A stretch of DNA of 64,000 bases from Deltaproteobacteria bacterium. GTDB taxonomy: Bacteria > Desulfobacterota > Desulfobacteria > Desulfobacterales > Desulfatirhabdiaceae. Every line of letters begins with the position of its first letter. The first letter of the stretch is position 1. The translations under genes and the position numbers were made by a program. Below the pieces are notes generated by a model, which did not search any database, had not been told where the DNA came from, and worked only from the letters and a program-made list of their open reading frames with translations. Positions 34,745 through 44,674 of this stretch are shown piece by piece. Location of the stretch: NCBI GenBank assembly GCA_016219185.1, contig JACRBZ010000030.1, positions 1-64,000 of the forward strand. The letters run 5' to 3'.

Positions 34745-34872
34745 GGAATGGCAAAGTAAAAAGTTCAAGATCAAGGCGAGCGAGTCCTGTCCGTGAGGCG
34801 TACGGTTGAGTACGCCGCAATGACGAAGGATGAAGCTCAACGCAGATATCGGGCTTTTTAAGAAGTCATCAT
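34745..34872. repeat. Possible dispersed intergenic element
   Basis: The spacer between argD and argF contains a perfect hairpin, GGCGTAC/GTACGCC (34797-34803 and 34810-34816), followed by a string of purine-rich and CGCAGATATC-type sequence. From memory, similar spacers with this hairpin recur in genomes of this bacterial group; the window holds only one copy. Confidence 0.4.
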
Positions 34873-34882
34873 AGGTGGAATA

Positions 34883-35800
34883 TTGAAAAAAGACTTGCTG
34901 ACACTGCTGGACCTGACGAAATCGGATTGCGATCTCCTGTTTAAACGCGCCATTGAATTAAAGGAAAGGCGAAAAAAAGGAGTCCGGGAAACCCTGCTTT
35001 CCGGTAAATCGCTGGGTCTGATATTTGATAAACCCTCCACGCGAACGCGCGTTTCATTTGAGACGGCCATGATTCAAATGGGAGGGGCACCGATTTTTAT
35101 CAGTTCCAAAGATACCCAGATCTCCCGGGATGAGCCGGTCATGGATACGGCCAGAGTGCTCTCCCGTTATCTGGACTGCCTTGCAATCCGGACGTTCTCT
35201 CAGGATCTTCTGGAAGGCTTTGCAACCTATGCAACGATTCCGGTCATCAATGCGCTGACGGACCTTTACCACCCGACCCAGGTGCTGAGCGATCTGATGA
35301 CCATCATCGAATACAAGAGCGGGTACGAGGGGCTAAAGATTGCATGGGTCGGGGATGGCAACAATGTGTCTCATTCTTGGATCAATGCCGCTGCCATTCT
35401 GGGCCTGAATCTGGTTCTTGCTTGTCCCGAAGGATATTATCCGAATTCCGCCATTTTCATGCGGGCGCTGGATATCGGTGCCGGCAGCATTTGCGTGGTT
35501 TCCGATCCCATCGAGGCCGTGCATGAGGCGGATGTGATTTATACCGATGTGTGGGCCAGCATGGGTCAGGAAAGCGAGCATATTGCTCGAAAAAAAGTAT
35601 TCAAAGCCTATCAGGTGAATCGGGAACTGGTCCGTCATGCGCGGAAAGATGCCATTGTCATGCACTGTCTGCCGGCGCACCGGGGCGAGGAAATCAGCGA
35701 GGAACTGATGGACAGCCCCCTTCCGGTGATCTGGGATCAGTCTGAAAATAAAATGCACATGAACAAGGCCATTCTCGAAGCGCTTATGACAACCCCATAG
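34883..35800 (+). CDS. argF: Ornithine carbamoyltransferase
   Basis: 305 aa from TTG 34883 with AGGTGGA just upstream. Carbamoyl-phosphate-binding KPSTRTRVSFE, the HPTQ motif, and the ornithine-binding MHCLPAHRG are all intact. It forms citrulline from ornithine. It follows argB and argD and precedes argG and argH in the same direction. Confidence 0.96.
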   Translation: MKKDLLTLLDLTKSDCDLLFKRAIELKERRKKGVRETLLSGKSLGLIFDKPSTRTRVSFETAMIQMGGAPIFISSKDTQISRDEPVMDTARVLSRYLDCLAIRTFSQDLLEGFATYATIPVINALTDLYHPTQVLSDLMTIIEYKSGYEGLKIAWVGDGNNVSHSWINAAAILGLNLVLACPEGYYPNSAIFMRALDIGAGSICVVSDPIEAVHEADVIYTDVWASMGQESEHIARKKVFKAYQVNRELVRHARKDAIVMHCLPAHRGEEISEELMDSPLPVIWDQSENKMHMNKAILEALMTTP

Positions 35801-35851
35801 AGGTTGCTATGGGTCGTTTGGCCGATAGCTACATAGATAAGGAGAACAACC

Positions 35852-37054
35852 ATGTCTGATCAAATAAAAAAAGTCGTGCTGGCCTATTCGGGCGGCCTGG
35901 ATACATCGGTCATCTTAAAATGGCTCATTGAAACGTATCACTGCGAAGTGGTGACATTTTCCGCGAACATCGGTCAGGATGAAGATCTGGATCAGATTCG
36001 GGAAAATGCGTTTAACACGGGCGCTTCCAAAGCATATGTGGAAGATCTGTCCGAAACCTTTGTAAAGGATTACGTGTTTCCGGCGTTTCGGGCAAACGCC
36101 ATCTATGAAGGCCAGTATCTTCTCGGAACATCCCTGGCAAGGCCCCTGATCGCCAAAAGGCAGATGGAAATCGCCAAGATCGAAGCCGCGGATGCGGTCA
36201 GCCACGGGGCAACAGGAAAAGGCAATGACCAGGTGCGCTTCGAGCTGACCTATTTTGCGATGGATCCGCACATCCGTATTATTGCTCCCTGGCGGGACTG
36301 GCGGCTGACTTCTCGGACCGCCCTGATGGAATTTGCCACGCAGCACGGAATCAAGGTTCCCACAACCCCTTCAAAGCCATACAGCTCGGATGCGAACCTG
36401 CTGCATATCAGCTATGAAGGCGGCATTCTGGAAGACCCCTGGGCCGCGCCTCCCGATGATATCTATACGCTGTCGGTGTCTCCCAAGGATGCGCCGGATA
36501 TGCACGAATTTATCGAGATTACCTTTGATCAAGGGAACCCGGTGGCCGTAAATGGGCAGGCCCTGTCTCCTGCGGCCCTGCTCCGGGAGTTGAACCGGCT
36601 GGGGGGCCGCAACGGCATCGGCCGGGCCGATATCGTTGAAAACCGGTTTGTGGGCATGAAATCCCGCGGCGTGTATGAAACGCCGGGCGGAACCATTTTA
36701 AGGGCCGCCCATATGGCCATGGAATCCATTACCCTCGATCGGGAAGTCGCGCATCTAAGGGATTCCCTGATTCCCAAATATGCGGAAATGGTGTATTATG
36801 GATTCTGGTTTTCTCCGGAAATGCGCCTGCTGCAAAACCTGGTTGACGATACGCAGAAAAATGTCTGCGGCGTGGTGCGCCTTGAACTGTATAAGGGCAA
36901 TTGCCGGGTTCTGGGAAGAAAATCCGATCGGTCTTTGTACAGCGTGGATTTTGCGACCTTCGAAGATGATTCGGTGTATCGCCAGAAAGACGCGGAAGGA
37001 TTTATCCGGCTCAATGCACTCAGGTTAAGAATCCAGAACATGCTCAAAGGATAG
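35852..37054 (+). CDS. argG: Argininosuccinate synthase
   Basis: 400 aa. The ATP pyrophosphatase loop AYSGGLDTS is near the N-terminus, with [13 protein letters not shown] and the substrate segment [12 protein letters not shown] further on. It joins citrulline and aspartate using ATP. A GGAGAAC precedes the ATG. Confidence 0.97.
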   Translation: MSDQIKKVVLAYSGGLDTSVILKWLIETYHCEVVTFSANIGQDEDLDQIRENAFNTGASKAYVEDLSETFVKDYVFPAFRANAIYEGQYLLGTSLARPLIAKRQMEIAKIEAADAVSHGATGKGNDQVRFELTYFAMDPHIRIIAPWRDWRLTSRTALMEFATQHGIKVPTTPSKPYSSDANLLHISYEGGILEDPWAAPPDDIYTLSVSPKDAPDMHEFIEITFDQGNPVAVNGQALSPAALLRELNRLGGRNGIGRADIVENRFVGMKSRGVYETPGGTILRAAHMAMESITLDREVAHLRDSLIPKYAEMVYYGFWFSPEMRLLQNLVDDTQKNVCGVVRLELYKGNCRVLGRKSDRSLYSVDFATFEDDSVYRQKDAEGFIRLNALRLRIQNMLKG

Positions 37055-37096
37055 CTGCAAAAAAATATCAATCGTTTGGTTTCAAAGAGGAGATCC

Positions 37097-38488
37097 ATGA
37101 TCGAAAAGCCCTGGGAAGGAAGATTTGCGGAAAAAACCGATAGAAGCGTTGAACTCTTCACCTCTTCAATTGATGTGGATAAGCGGCTGTACGCATACGA
37201 CATCGATGGCAGCATTGCCCACTGCCAGATGCTGGCCCATGCCTCCATTATTACGCACGAAGAGGCCGGAAAGCTGATCGAAGGGCTTGGTGCCATCAAA
37301 CGGGAGATCCAGAGGGGCAAATTCCTGTTTGATCACGGCCTGGAAGATATCCATATGCACATTGAAACCCGGCTCTTTCAGGAAGTCGGCAAAGTCGCGC
37401 AAAAGCTGCATACGGCCAGAAGCCGAAATGACCAGGTGGCGCTGGATTCCCGAATGTATCTCCGGGAGGAAACCCGCAACATCATCCGGCTTCTGGATGC
37501 CTTGAATACGGTGATCGTGTCTCTGGCAGAGGAGAATCTGGAAGTGATCATGCCCGGGTATACCCATCTCCAGCGGGCCCAGCCGGTTCTGCTGTCGCAT
37601 CATCTGATGGCTTATTTCGAGATGTTTTCACGAGACCGGGAACGGTTCTGCGATGCCTTAAAGCGGATAAACGTACTGCCCCTGGGAAGTGCCGCCCTTG
37701 CCGGAACGACTTACCCGATTGATCGGCATTATACGGCCGGTTTGCTTCAGTTTCCGGAGGTTTCGGCCAACAGTATTGATTCGGTTTCGGACAGGGATTT
37801 CATGCTGGAGTTTCTTTCCTGTGCCAGCATTGCCATGGTCCATTTCAGCAGGCTTTCCGAAGAAATGATTTTGTGGTCTTCCGCCGAATTCGGCTTTGTC
37901 GGGCTTCCGGATGCGTTTTCAACCGGCAGCAGCATCATGCCGCAGAAAAAAAACCCGGATGTGCCGGAGCTGGTCCGCGGAAAAGCCGGAAGGGTTTTCG
38001 GCGATCTGTTTGCGCTTCTCACCCTCATGAAGTCTCTTCCAATGGCTTACAATCGGGATATGCAGGAAGATAAGCCCGCTGTGTTTGATGCCGTGGATAC
38101 CTTAAAAGCCTGCATCGAGATATATACGGCCATGCTGCCCAAGCTCAGGATCAACAAGGAAATCCTGTATCAGGCAACCACAACGGGGTTTTTAAATGCA
38201 ACGGATCTGGCGGACTATCTGGTTACAAAGGGGATGACATTCCGCGAATCGCACAGTTGCGTGGGAAAGGCCGTGGGATATGCATCCAGCCTCAAAAAAG
38301 AACTCCATGAGCTGACGCTTGAGGAGATGAAATCTTTTTCGACGCTGATTGCAGAAGATATTTTCGCTATCCTGACACCGGAAGAGATGATCAATCGACG
38401 GACGTCTTTTGGGGGGACGGCTCGGGAGAATGTCAATGTTGCCATTCAAACGGCCAGGCAGCGTCTGGCGGAGGCCGTGTGCCCGTGA
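37097..38488 (+). CDS. argH: Argininosuccinate lyase
   Basis: 463 aa from ATG 37097 (AGAGGAG upstream); the TTG at 37076 is not needed. The fumarase-family signature GSSIMPQKKNPD, the substrate motif TARSRNDQ and GYTHLQRAQP are present. It makes arginine and fumarate. Its end overlaps the lipoprotein gene by ten bases. Confidence 0.96.
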   Translation: MIEKPWEGRFAEKTDRSVELFTSSIDVDKRLYAYDIDGSIAHCQMLAHASIITHEEAGKLIEGLGAIKREIQRGKFLFDHGLEDIHMHIETRLFQEVGKVAQKLHTARSRNDQVALDSRMYLREETRNIIRLLDALNTVIVSLAEENLEVIMPGYTHLQRAQPVLLSHHLMAYFEMFSRDRERFCDALKRINVLPLGSAALAGTTYPIDRHYTAGLLQFPEVSANSIDSVSDRDFMLEFLSCASIAMVHFSRLSEEMILWSSAEFGFVGLPDAFSTGSSIMPQKKNPDVPELVRGKAGRVFGDLFALLTLMKSLPMAYNRDMQEDKPAVFDAVDTLKACIEIYTAMLPKLRINKEILYQATTTGFLNATDLADYLVTKGMTFRESHSCVGKAVGYASSLKKELHELTLEEMKSFSTLIAEDIFAILTPEEMINRRTSFGGTARENVNVAIQTARQRLAEAVCP

Positions 38489-38940
38489 GGCCGGGGAAGA
38501 TAACGGATAGCGGGTTTTTGATAAAGCGCGTGATTATGGCAATGCTGGTGGGCCTGTGCATTTTGGGCTGCGGCAGGAAAGAAATGCCGTCCGCGCCCCG
38601 GCAGGTTCCACCGAAACCGGTCACGGATCTTCGTATTCGGCAGACCGGGAATCAGGTTGAACTGATCTGGTCTTATTCGAAAGCCCTTTACGGGTCGGAG
38701 CCGGTAACCGGGTTCGGCGTGTTTCGCGCGTCGGAGTCGGTTTCCGGCAGTTGCAGTAATTGTCCGTTTTTGTTTTCTCGGGTAGCCGATATCCCCTTTC
38801 TGGAAGGCCAGGACGGGGAATCTGTCATGACATATCGGGATACGCTTGAAAGCGGATACCGTTACCGGTATAAAGTGATCTGCTATTCGAAGGGACTTAA
38901 CAGCAAGGATTCGAACGTGGTGGTGGCGGAAGGGGAGTAA
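38479..38940 (+). CDS. Lipoprotein with fibronectin-III-like domain
   Basis: 153 aa starting at GTG 38479 within the end of argH. A hydrophobic stretch at about 20-30 leads to the lipobox LGCG, so the mature protein would be lipid-anchored. The rest (PPKPVTDLRIRQTGNQVELIW ... ) looks like one fibronectin type III-like domain. It lies between argH and lysA with almost no spacer, so it is transcribed with them. Function unknown. Confidence 0.75.
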   Translation: MPVRPGKITDSGFLIKRVIMAMLVGLCILGCGRKEMPSAPRQVPPKPVTDLRIRQTGNQVELIWSYSKALYGSEPVTGFGVFRASESVSGSCSNCPFLFSRVADIPFLEGQDGESVMTYRDTLESGYRYRYKVICYSKGLNSKDSNVVVAEGE

Positions 38941-38942
38941 GC

Positions 38943-40196
38943 ATGCATTATTTTCAATATCAGAACAACGAAATGTATTGTGAGGATGTGCCTGTCCAGA
39001 CCATTGCCCGGCAGGTGGGAACGCCTTTTTATCTATACAGCCACGCAACGCTGACCCGGCATTTCAAGGCGTTTAACGATGCGTTTGAAGGGCTTGACCG
39101 GCTGGTATGTTTTTCGGCCAAGGCCAATACCAGCATGGCCGTCCTTAAACTTCTGGCGAATCTGGGAAGCGGGTTGGATATTGTGTCGGGCGGAGAGCTG
39201 TTCCGGGGTTTGAAGGCCGGGTTTTCGCCCGATCATATTGTGTATTCGGGTGTGGGAAAACGGGTGGATGAAATTGATTTTGCCCTGGAAACCGGCATCC
39301 TGATGTTCAATATCGAATCCCTGGAAGAACTGGAGCTGATCCAGCTCCGGGCCGCCGCTTTACACAAAAAGGCCTTTGTTTCCATTCGGGTGAACCCTGA
39401 TGTGGATCCCAAGACCCATCCCTATATTTCAACCGGCCTGAAAAAGAACAAATTCGGGATTGATATCGAAAGCGCGCTTTCCGCCTATCAAAGAGCCAGC
39501 CGGATGTCCCATATTTCGGTTGTGGGAATCGATTGCCACATCGGCTCCCAGATTACCGAAATTCAGCCGTTCGAAGACGCGCTGAAAAGCCTCAAGAGTC
39601 TGATCCAGAGGCTTGCGGCAATGGGAATCCACATCCGGTATCTGGACATGGGCGGCGGCCTGGGAATCACCTACCGGGAAGAATCGCCGCCCCAGCCGGC
39701 CGAGTATGCCCGGGCCATTTCAAATGTTCTCGGAGACCTGAAGATCCAACTGATTCTGGAGCCCGGCCGGGTGATCGTGGGAAACGCCGGCATCCTGGTC
39801 ACGCAGGTACTGTATCGGAAAAAGGGGCTTGTCAAGGAATTCGTCATTACCGATGCAGGCATGAATGATCTGATGCGGCCCATTTTGTATGATGCCTACC
39901 ATGAGGTGCTGCCGGTGGTTCAGTCGAAGGGAGAACCCTTTACCGCGGACATTGTTGGCCCCATCTGCGAAACCGGAGATTTTCTGGCCCAGGATCGGCA
40001 AATGGCTCCGGTTCGAAGCGGCGATTTGCTGGCCTTGATGAGCGCGGGTGCGTATGGATTTGTCATGTCATCCAATTATTGCTCCAGGCCCAGGGCCGCC
40101 GAAGTCATGGTAAAAGGGGATGCGTTTTCTGTGATCAAGGACCGGGAAACCTATGCGGATCTGATCGCCGGGGAATCGATGCCGGATTTTATATGA
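38943..40196 (+). CDS. lysA: Diaminopimelate decarboxylase
   Basis: 417 aa. PLP Lys in FSAKANTS, substrate and cofactor motifs HIGSQ, GGGLGI, EPGR and the catalytic Cys in ICETGD. It converts meso-diaminopimelate to lysine, the last step. It starts two bases after the lipoprotein stop. dapF and dapL lie downstream, so this is a lysine/peptidoglycan precursor cluster. Confidence 0.96.
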   Translation: MHYFQYQNNEMYCEDVPVQTIARQVGTPFYLYSHATLTRHFKAFNDAFEGLDRLVCFSAKANTSMAVLKLLANLGSGLDIVSGGELFRGLKAGFSPDHIVYSGVGKRVDEIDFALETGILMFNIESLEELELIQLRAAALHKKAFVSIRVNPDVDPKTHPYISTGLKKNKFGIDIESALSAYQRASRMSHISVVGIDCHIGSQITEIQPFEDALKSLKSLIQRLAAMGIHIRYLDMGGGLGITYREESPPQPAEYARAISNVLGDLKIQLILEPGRVIVGNAGILVTQVLYRKKGLVKEFVITDAGMNDLMRPILYDAYHEVLPVVQSKGEPFTADIVGPICETGDFLAQDRQMAPVRSGDLLALMSAGAYGFVMSSNYCSRPRAAEVMVKGDAFSVIKDRETYADLIAGESMPDFI

Positions 40197-40262
40197 AAGT
40201 TATGAGTAAAGATATTCGAACTTGATCGTTATTTCGGCTACCTACCAATGAAAGGAGAACAC

Positions 40263-40949
40263 ATGAAAAATAAATTATGGGCTCATTTTGTTTTGGTAGT
40301 TTTGATTTCCATTGGCTGGACAGTTTGCTCACAAGCTATGGAATTAATACCGGTGACAAGTTTTGACAGCACGTGGGTCATAGATACCTATGGAACTGGA
40401 ACCGCGACTGTGACTACCGAGGGAGCGAAGGTCAATCTGAGCGCCCAAGGTACTGCCACTGATTACGGAGAAAAAGTTTTCTACAAAACCGGAACAACCG
40501 GAGTCATCGGGATGTGGGCAACCCTCCGAGTTGATCAAGCTACGACCGGCTCCAATGGCGATTGTAGTATTGGTATCAGCCAATATGTAGGAAAGGTCAA
40601 TAATAACAAAATCCAGTTAATGATTTCTCTTGAGCAGTGGACCAATCAAAAGAGAATTAGTTTCCGTGTTCAAGCCACAGACTTGACCACCAATGTTAAA
40701 ACAGTTCTTACACAGGGTACTGTTGGGAATTGGGATGGTGGCTGGGCAAATGGAGATAGCAGAACAGTTGCTTTCGCTCGGGTCGGATCTGAATTTTGGT
40801 TTTATGTAGTGGGACTTCCAGGATTAATAAAGGCCCAGCCTTTTGATGCGGTCACATCTTATGATAGCGCTCCGGGTATGTTTGTTTGGGCTGGTGCCGG
40901 AACTTCCATTTCCGGAAATGTCTCAGATATTTATCTGATCCGTGAATAA
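40263..40949 (+). CDS. Secreted protein of unknown function
   Basis: 228 aa from ATG 40263 (AAAGGAG five bases upstream; the ATG at 40248 is inside that site). A clear signal peptide: MKNKLW, hydrophobic VLVVLISIGWTV, cleavage near SQAME. The mature part is rich in Thr, Gly and beta-type segments (GTGTATVTTEG, FWFYVVGLPGLI) and may be a single jelly-roll/lectin-like domain. Codon use is more AT-rich than the neighbouring lys genes, which suggests later insertion between lysA and dapF. I do not recognise the family. Confidence 0.7.
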   Translation: MKNKLWAHFVLVVLISIGWTVCSQAMELIPVTSFDSTWVIDTYGTGTATVTTEGAKVNLSAQGTATDYGEKVFYKTGTTGVIGMWATLRVDQATTGSNGDCSIGISQYVGKVNNNKIQLMISLEQWTNQKRISFRVQATDLTTNVKTVLTQGTVGNWDGGWANGDSRTVAFARVGSEFWFYVVGLPGLIKAQPFDAVTSYDSAPGMFVWAGAGTSISGNVSDIYLIRE

Positions 40950-41048
40950 TACTGATTAAATCTGTACGGATACTTATTCTCTATTGCTTGCGGCGTTTAT
41001 AAAATGTAATTTTCCTTGAATCTCATCCCTATCGGATGAATTGACAAT

Positions 41049-41912
41049 ATGGCCGAAATAATGATCAAGAATGAAAATCTTATGAATCCAATTCGCTTTT
41101 ACAAAATGAGTGGTTGTGGCAATGATTTTATCATCATTGACAATCGAAGTCCGGTGATTGAAGAAAAAGATCTCTCAGCATTTATTGTCGGCGTGTGCCG
41201 TAGAAAAATGTCGGTGGGTGCCGACGGCATTATCCTGATTGAAAATTCGGATACCGTGGATTTCAAGTGGCGGTTTTACAATTCAGACGGCAGTGTTGCG
41301 GAAATGTGCGGAAATGGTGCCAGGTGCGTGGCCCGATTTGCTTATCTGAATGGCATTGCCGGTTCCGACATGTCCTTTGAAACCCTGGCCGGGGTCGTGT
41401 CGGCATCGGTTTCCGAAACGGGTCTGGTTAAGATCAAGATGACGGACCCCTTAAACCTGAAACTGGATTATCCGCTTCATCTGAGAGGTGGAGAATTTCT
41501 GATCAGCAGCGTCAATACCGGCGTTCCCCATGCCGTCATGGTCGTGGATAAGATAGATCAAACACCCGTAAAAGAAATGGGGAAAGAAATCCGCTTTCAT
41601 CCGGATTTTGCGCCTGCGGGAACCAATGCCAATTTTGTATCGGTTCAGCCGGATAAAATTGTTGCGGTCCGGACTTACGAGCGCGGCGTAGAAGATGAAA
41701 CCCTGGCCTGTGGAACCGGATGTGTGGCCAGTGCGCTGATCACGGCCCGCAAATTCGCTCTGACTTCTCCGGTGACCCTGTTGACGCGAAGCGGCGGCTA
41801 CCTGCGCATTTATTTCAAACTTCATCAGGACACATATTCCGATGTTTATCTGGAAGGTGACGCCCGTGTGATATACCGGGCAGAGCTTTGTGAAGATGCC
41901 TGGAATTATTGA
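41049..41912 (+). CDS. dapF: Diaminopimelate epimerase
   Basis: 287 aa from 41049; 41061 or 41082 (MNPIRFYKMSGCGND) may be the true start, since the family begins close to that motif. The two catalytic Cys are in MCGNGARC and ACGTGC. It converts LL- to meso-diaminopimelate. It precedes dapL by 94 bases. Confidence 0.95.
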   Translation: MAEIMIKNENLMNPIRFYKMSGCGNDFIIIDNRSPVIEEKDLSAFIVGVCRRKMSVGADGIILIENSDTVDFKWRFYNSDGSVAEMCGNGARCVARFAYLNGIAGSDMSFETLAGVVSASVSETGLVKIKMTDPLNLKLDYPLHLRGGEFLISSVNTGVPHAVMVVDKIDQTPVKEMGKEIRFHPDFAPAGTNANFVSVQPDKIVAVRTYERGVEDETLACGTGCVASALITARKFALTSPVTLLTRSGGYLRIYFKLHQDTYSDVYLEGDARVIYRAELCEDAWNY

Positions 41913-42006
41913 CAAAGGCTGAGGTCCCCGGCGACCACGGCTGATTCTGACCCGATGGTTTCCCGGATGCTGACTCCTGACGCCTACTACCAACAAGGAT
42001 GATTTT

Positions 42007-43179
42007 ATGACGATTACGATTGAAAAATCCGACCGGCTGAAAGCCCTTCCCCCCTATCTGTTCAAGGAAATTGACCGCCAGAAATCAGAAGCCCGTAAAA
42101 ACGGTGTGGACATCATTGATCTCGGGGTTGGAGATCCGGACATGCCGACTCCCCCGCATATTATCGAGGCATTGAACAAGGCTGCCTGGGATCCGGCCAA
42201 TCATCGCTATCCCTCATACTCCGGCATGGGCGCATTTAACGAAGCGGTTGCCAGGTGGTATCAGAGCCGCTTTCAGGTCGCGCTTTCGCCGGAAACGGAA
42301 GTCGTTACCCTGATCGGGTCCAAGGAAGGCATTGCCAATATTCCCCTTGCCCTGATCAATCCGGGAGATATCGGGCTGGCGACCAGTCCGGGATATCCCG
42401 TGTATAATACCGGCATCCAGTTTGCCGGTGGCCGGACACATTTTATGGATCTTCTTAAATCCAATCAGTTCCTGCCGGATCTGTCCGCCATCCCGGATTC
42501 GGTTGCCGCCAAGGCCAAACTGATGTTTATCAATTATCCCAACAATCCGACATCCGCAGTGGCAAGCCTTGAGTTTTTCAAGGATGTGGTGCGCTTTGCG
42601 GAAAAGCATAATATCATTGTCTGTCATGATGCCGCTTATTCGGAAATGGCCTTTGACGGATACCGTCCGCCCAGTTTTCTGGAGACGGACGGCGCAAAAG
42701 CCGTCGGTGTTGAATTTCACTCGCTTTCCAAAACCTATAACCTGACCGGTTGGCGGCTCGGGTTTGCCGTGGGCAGGGCAGAAGTGATACAGGCCCTGGG
42801 GCAGATCAAGAGCAATATTGATTCAGGGGCATTCCAGGCGGTTCAGTTTGCCGGCATTGCGGCCCTGGACGGGGATCAGGCCTGCGTGGAGAACATGAAC
42901 CGCGAGTATACGCTTCGCCGGAATATTCTGGTGGACGGTCTTCGCGAAATCGGTCTGTCCGTGGAAAAACCCCGCGCAACGTTTTATGTTTGGATTGAAG
43001 TTCCCAAGGGGTATTCTTCGACATCCTTTGCCTCTCACCTGTTGACCCGGGCCGGCATTGTGGCAACGCCGGGTAACGGATTCGGCGCTCCCGGTGAAGG
43101 CTATGTCCGCATGGCCCTCACCGTGGGAACCGAGCGGATGAAAGAAGCCGTGGCCAGGATCAGATCCATAGGATTCTAG
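42007..43179 (+). CDS. dapL: LL-diaminopimelate aminotransferase
   Basis: 390 aa class I/II PLP aminotransferase with the typical opening RLKALPPYLFKEID, LGVGDPDMPTP, INYPNNPTS, HDAAYSEM and PLP-Lys region SLSKTYNLTGWR. DapL makes LL-diaminopimelate directly from tetrahydrodipicolinate, the short lysine route common in this group. Its place directly after dapF supports the assignment over other aminotransferases. Confidence 0.93.
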   Translation: MTITIEKSDRLKALPPYLFKEIDRQKSEARKNGVDIIDLGVGDPDMPTPPHIIEALNKAAWDPANHRYPSYSGMGAFNEAVARWYQSRFQVALSPETEVVTLIGSKEGIANIPLALINPGDIGLATSPGYPVYNTGIQFAGGRTHFMDLLKSNQFLPDLSAIPDSVAAKAKLMFINYPNNPTSAVASLEFFKDVVRFAEKHNIIVCHDAAYSEMAFDGYRPPSFLETDGAKAVGVEFHSLSKTYNLTGWRLGFAVGRAEVIQALGQIKSNIDSGAFQAVQFAGIAALDGDQACVENMNREYTLRRNILVDGLREIGLSVEKPRATFYVWIEVPKGYSSTSFASHLLTRAGIVATPGNGFGAPGEGYVRMALTVGTERMKEAVARIRSIGF

Positions 43180-43181
43180 AC

Positions 43182-43679
43182 ATGTTTTCGCATACGGCAT
43201 TTGTCGGCGTGGGTTCGAACCTGGGACAGAAGCGGGATAACTGCCTTCGGGGTATTGCGGCACTCACGACATGTGCCCATTCCCGGTTGCTGAATCGGTC
43301 CAGGCTATACCGGACAGAGCCGGTAGATTATCTGGATCAGGACTGGTTCGTCAATTGTGTGGCGCAGATCGAAACCTGCCTGGATCCTTTTGGGCTTCTG
43401 GCCGTGTTGCAGGACATCCAGAAAAAGGCGGGCCGGGTTCAGGATGCGATTCGATTCGGTCCCCGGATTCTGGATATGGATGTCATTTTATTTGATGCGG
43501 CCATCATCGACCATCCGGACCTGATCCTTCCGCATCCGCGGATGCACCTCAGGCGTTTTGTGTTAAAACCGTTGTGCGACTTGGATCCGACTTTGCGCCA
43601 TCCCATCCTTAACCAGACAGTTCAGTATCTGCTGGACAACCTTGAAGATGCGGGACAGGGGGTCGTTGAATTATCATGA
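43182..43679 (+). CDS. folK: HPPK, folate biosynthesis
   Basis: 165 aa. 6-hydroxymethyl-7,8-dihydropterin pyrophosphokinase: VGVGSNLGQ, RTEPV, FGPRILDMDVILF and LPHPRMHLRRFVL are diagnostic. It begins two bases after dapL and overlaps the next gene by four bases. Confidence 0.94.
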   Translation: MFSHTAFVGVGSNLGQKRDNCLRGIAALTTCAHSRLLNRSRLYRTEPVDYLDQDWFVNCVAQIETCLDPFGLLAVLQDIQKKAGRVQDAIRFGPRILDMDVILFDAAIIDHPDLILPHPRMHLRRFVLKPLCDLDPTLRHPILNQTVQYLLDNLEDAGQGVVELS

Positions 43680-43930
43680 TTAGAATCATCGTACTCATCG
43701 CCGTCGGGTATATCGGATTTCGGCTCTTGAAATCCTGGATTGTAAAGCATATAAGCATTTCTCAGGCAGGTACGAATCAACCGCCCGGCGAAATTGATGA
43801 TATCATGGTTCAGGACCCGGTTTGCCAGGTGTATTTCCCCAAAAGAAGCGGTGTCCATTTACATCGGAATGGCAAGGATCTGTACTTTTGCAGCCCGGAA
43901 TGCCGTCAGCGGTATATATCGAATTTATAA
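43676..43930 (+). CDS. Small membrane-anchored protein with YHS-like Cys motif
   Basis: 84 aa. One N-terminal hydrophobic segment (IRIIVLIAVGYIGFRLL) is followed by a short domain DPVCQVYFPKRSG ... LYFCSPECRQRYI, which resembles the YHS/TRASH type of Cys metal-binding module. Membrane anchored, cytoplasmic side likely. Overlaps folK. Function unknown; a metal-handling role is possible. Confidence 0.7.
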   Translation: MIRIIVLIAVGYIGFRLLKSWIVKHISISQAGTNQPPGEIDDIMVQDPVCQVYFPKRSGVHLHRNGKDLYFCSPECRQRYISNL

Positions 43931-44026
43931 CAGGCCAAGGCCAAGTTTCATCGAAGAGCGGCTCGCGGATTCTTCATGATGGGCCTGATCTGCAACATCG
44001 AGCATTTTCATAAAAGGAGCGGTCCA

Positions 44027-44674
44027 TTGAAATTTTTTCTTGATACGGCGAATATCGATGAAATCAGGGAAGCCTACAGCATGGGCATGGTGGATGGCGT
44101 TACCACCAATCCCAGTCTGATAGCCAAGGAAGGCCGGGATTTCGAAACCATTATTCGAGACATCTGTGAAATCGTGGATGGTCCCATCAGCGCGGAAGTG
44201 ATCAGCCTGGATGTGGAGGGGATGCTGAAAGAGGCCCGCCATCTGGCCGAAATTCATCGCAATATCGTGATAAAGGTGCCGATGACGGTTGACGGTATCA
44301 AAGCCACGCGCGTTCTTTCACAAGAGGGTATCGACACCAATGTCACCCTGGTCTTTTCGCCGCTTCAGGCCCTGATGGCGGCCAAGGCAGGTGCTACTTA
44401 CGTCAGTCCGTTTATCGGGCGGCTGGATGATGTTTCCCAGGATGGCATGGTCCTGATCGAGCAGATCGTTCAGATCTATCAGAACTATACATTTCATACG
44501 CAGGTTATTGTGGCCAGCGTTCGCAATCCGCTTCATGTGCTGGAATCGGCGCTACTGGGTGCGGATATTGCGACCATTCCGTTTAGCGTTCTGGCGAAAT
44601 TTGCCTCTCACCCTCTGACAGACAAAGGGATTCAGTCGTTTTTAAGCGACTGGAACAAATCGAAAACATGCTGA
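44027..44674 (+). CDS. tal: Transaldolase (TalC/FSA type)
   Basis: 215 aa from TTG 44027 with AAAAGGAG seven bases upstream. The short transaldolase form is recognised by [23 protein letters not shown] and the Schiff-base Lys in IVIKVPMT. It exchanges dihydroxyacetone units in the pentose phosphate pathway; the close FSA enzymes are fructose-6-phosphate aldolases, so either activity is possible. Overlaps pgsA by seven bases. Confidence 0.93.
   Translation: MKFFLDTANIDEIREAYSMGMVDGVTTNPSLIAKEGRDFETIIRDICEIVDGPISAEVISLDVEGMLKEARHLAEIHRNIVIKVPMTVDGIKATRVLSQEGIDTNVTLVFSPLQALMAAKAGATYVSPFIGRLDDVSQDGMVLIEQIVQIYQNYTFHTQVIVASVRNPLHVLESALLGADIATIPFSVLAKFASHPLTDKGIQSFLSDWNKSKTC

Noticed and set aside
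33626..34840. Long open frame antisense to argD
   Set aside because: Shadow of a conserved gene; composition and lack of motifs argue against coding.
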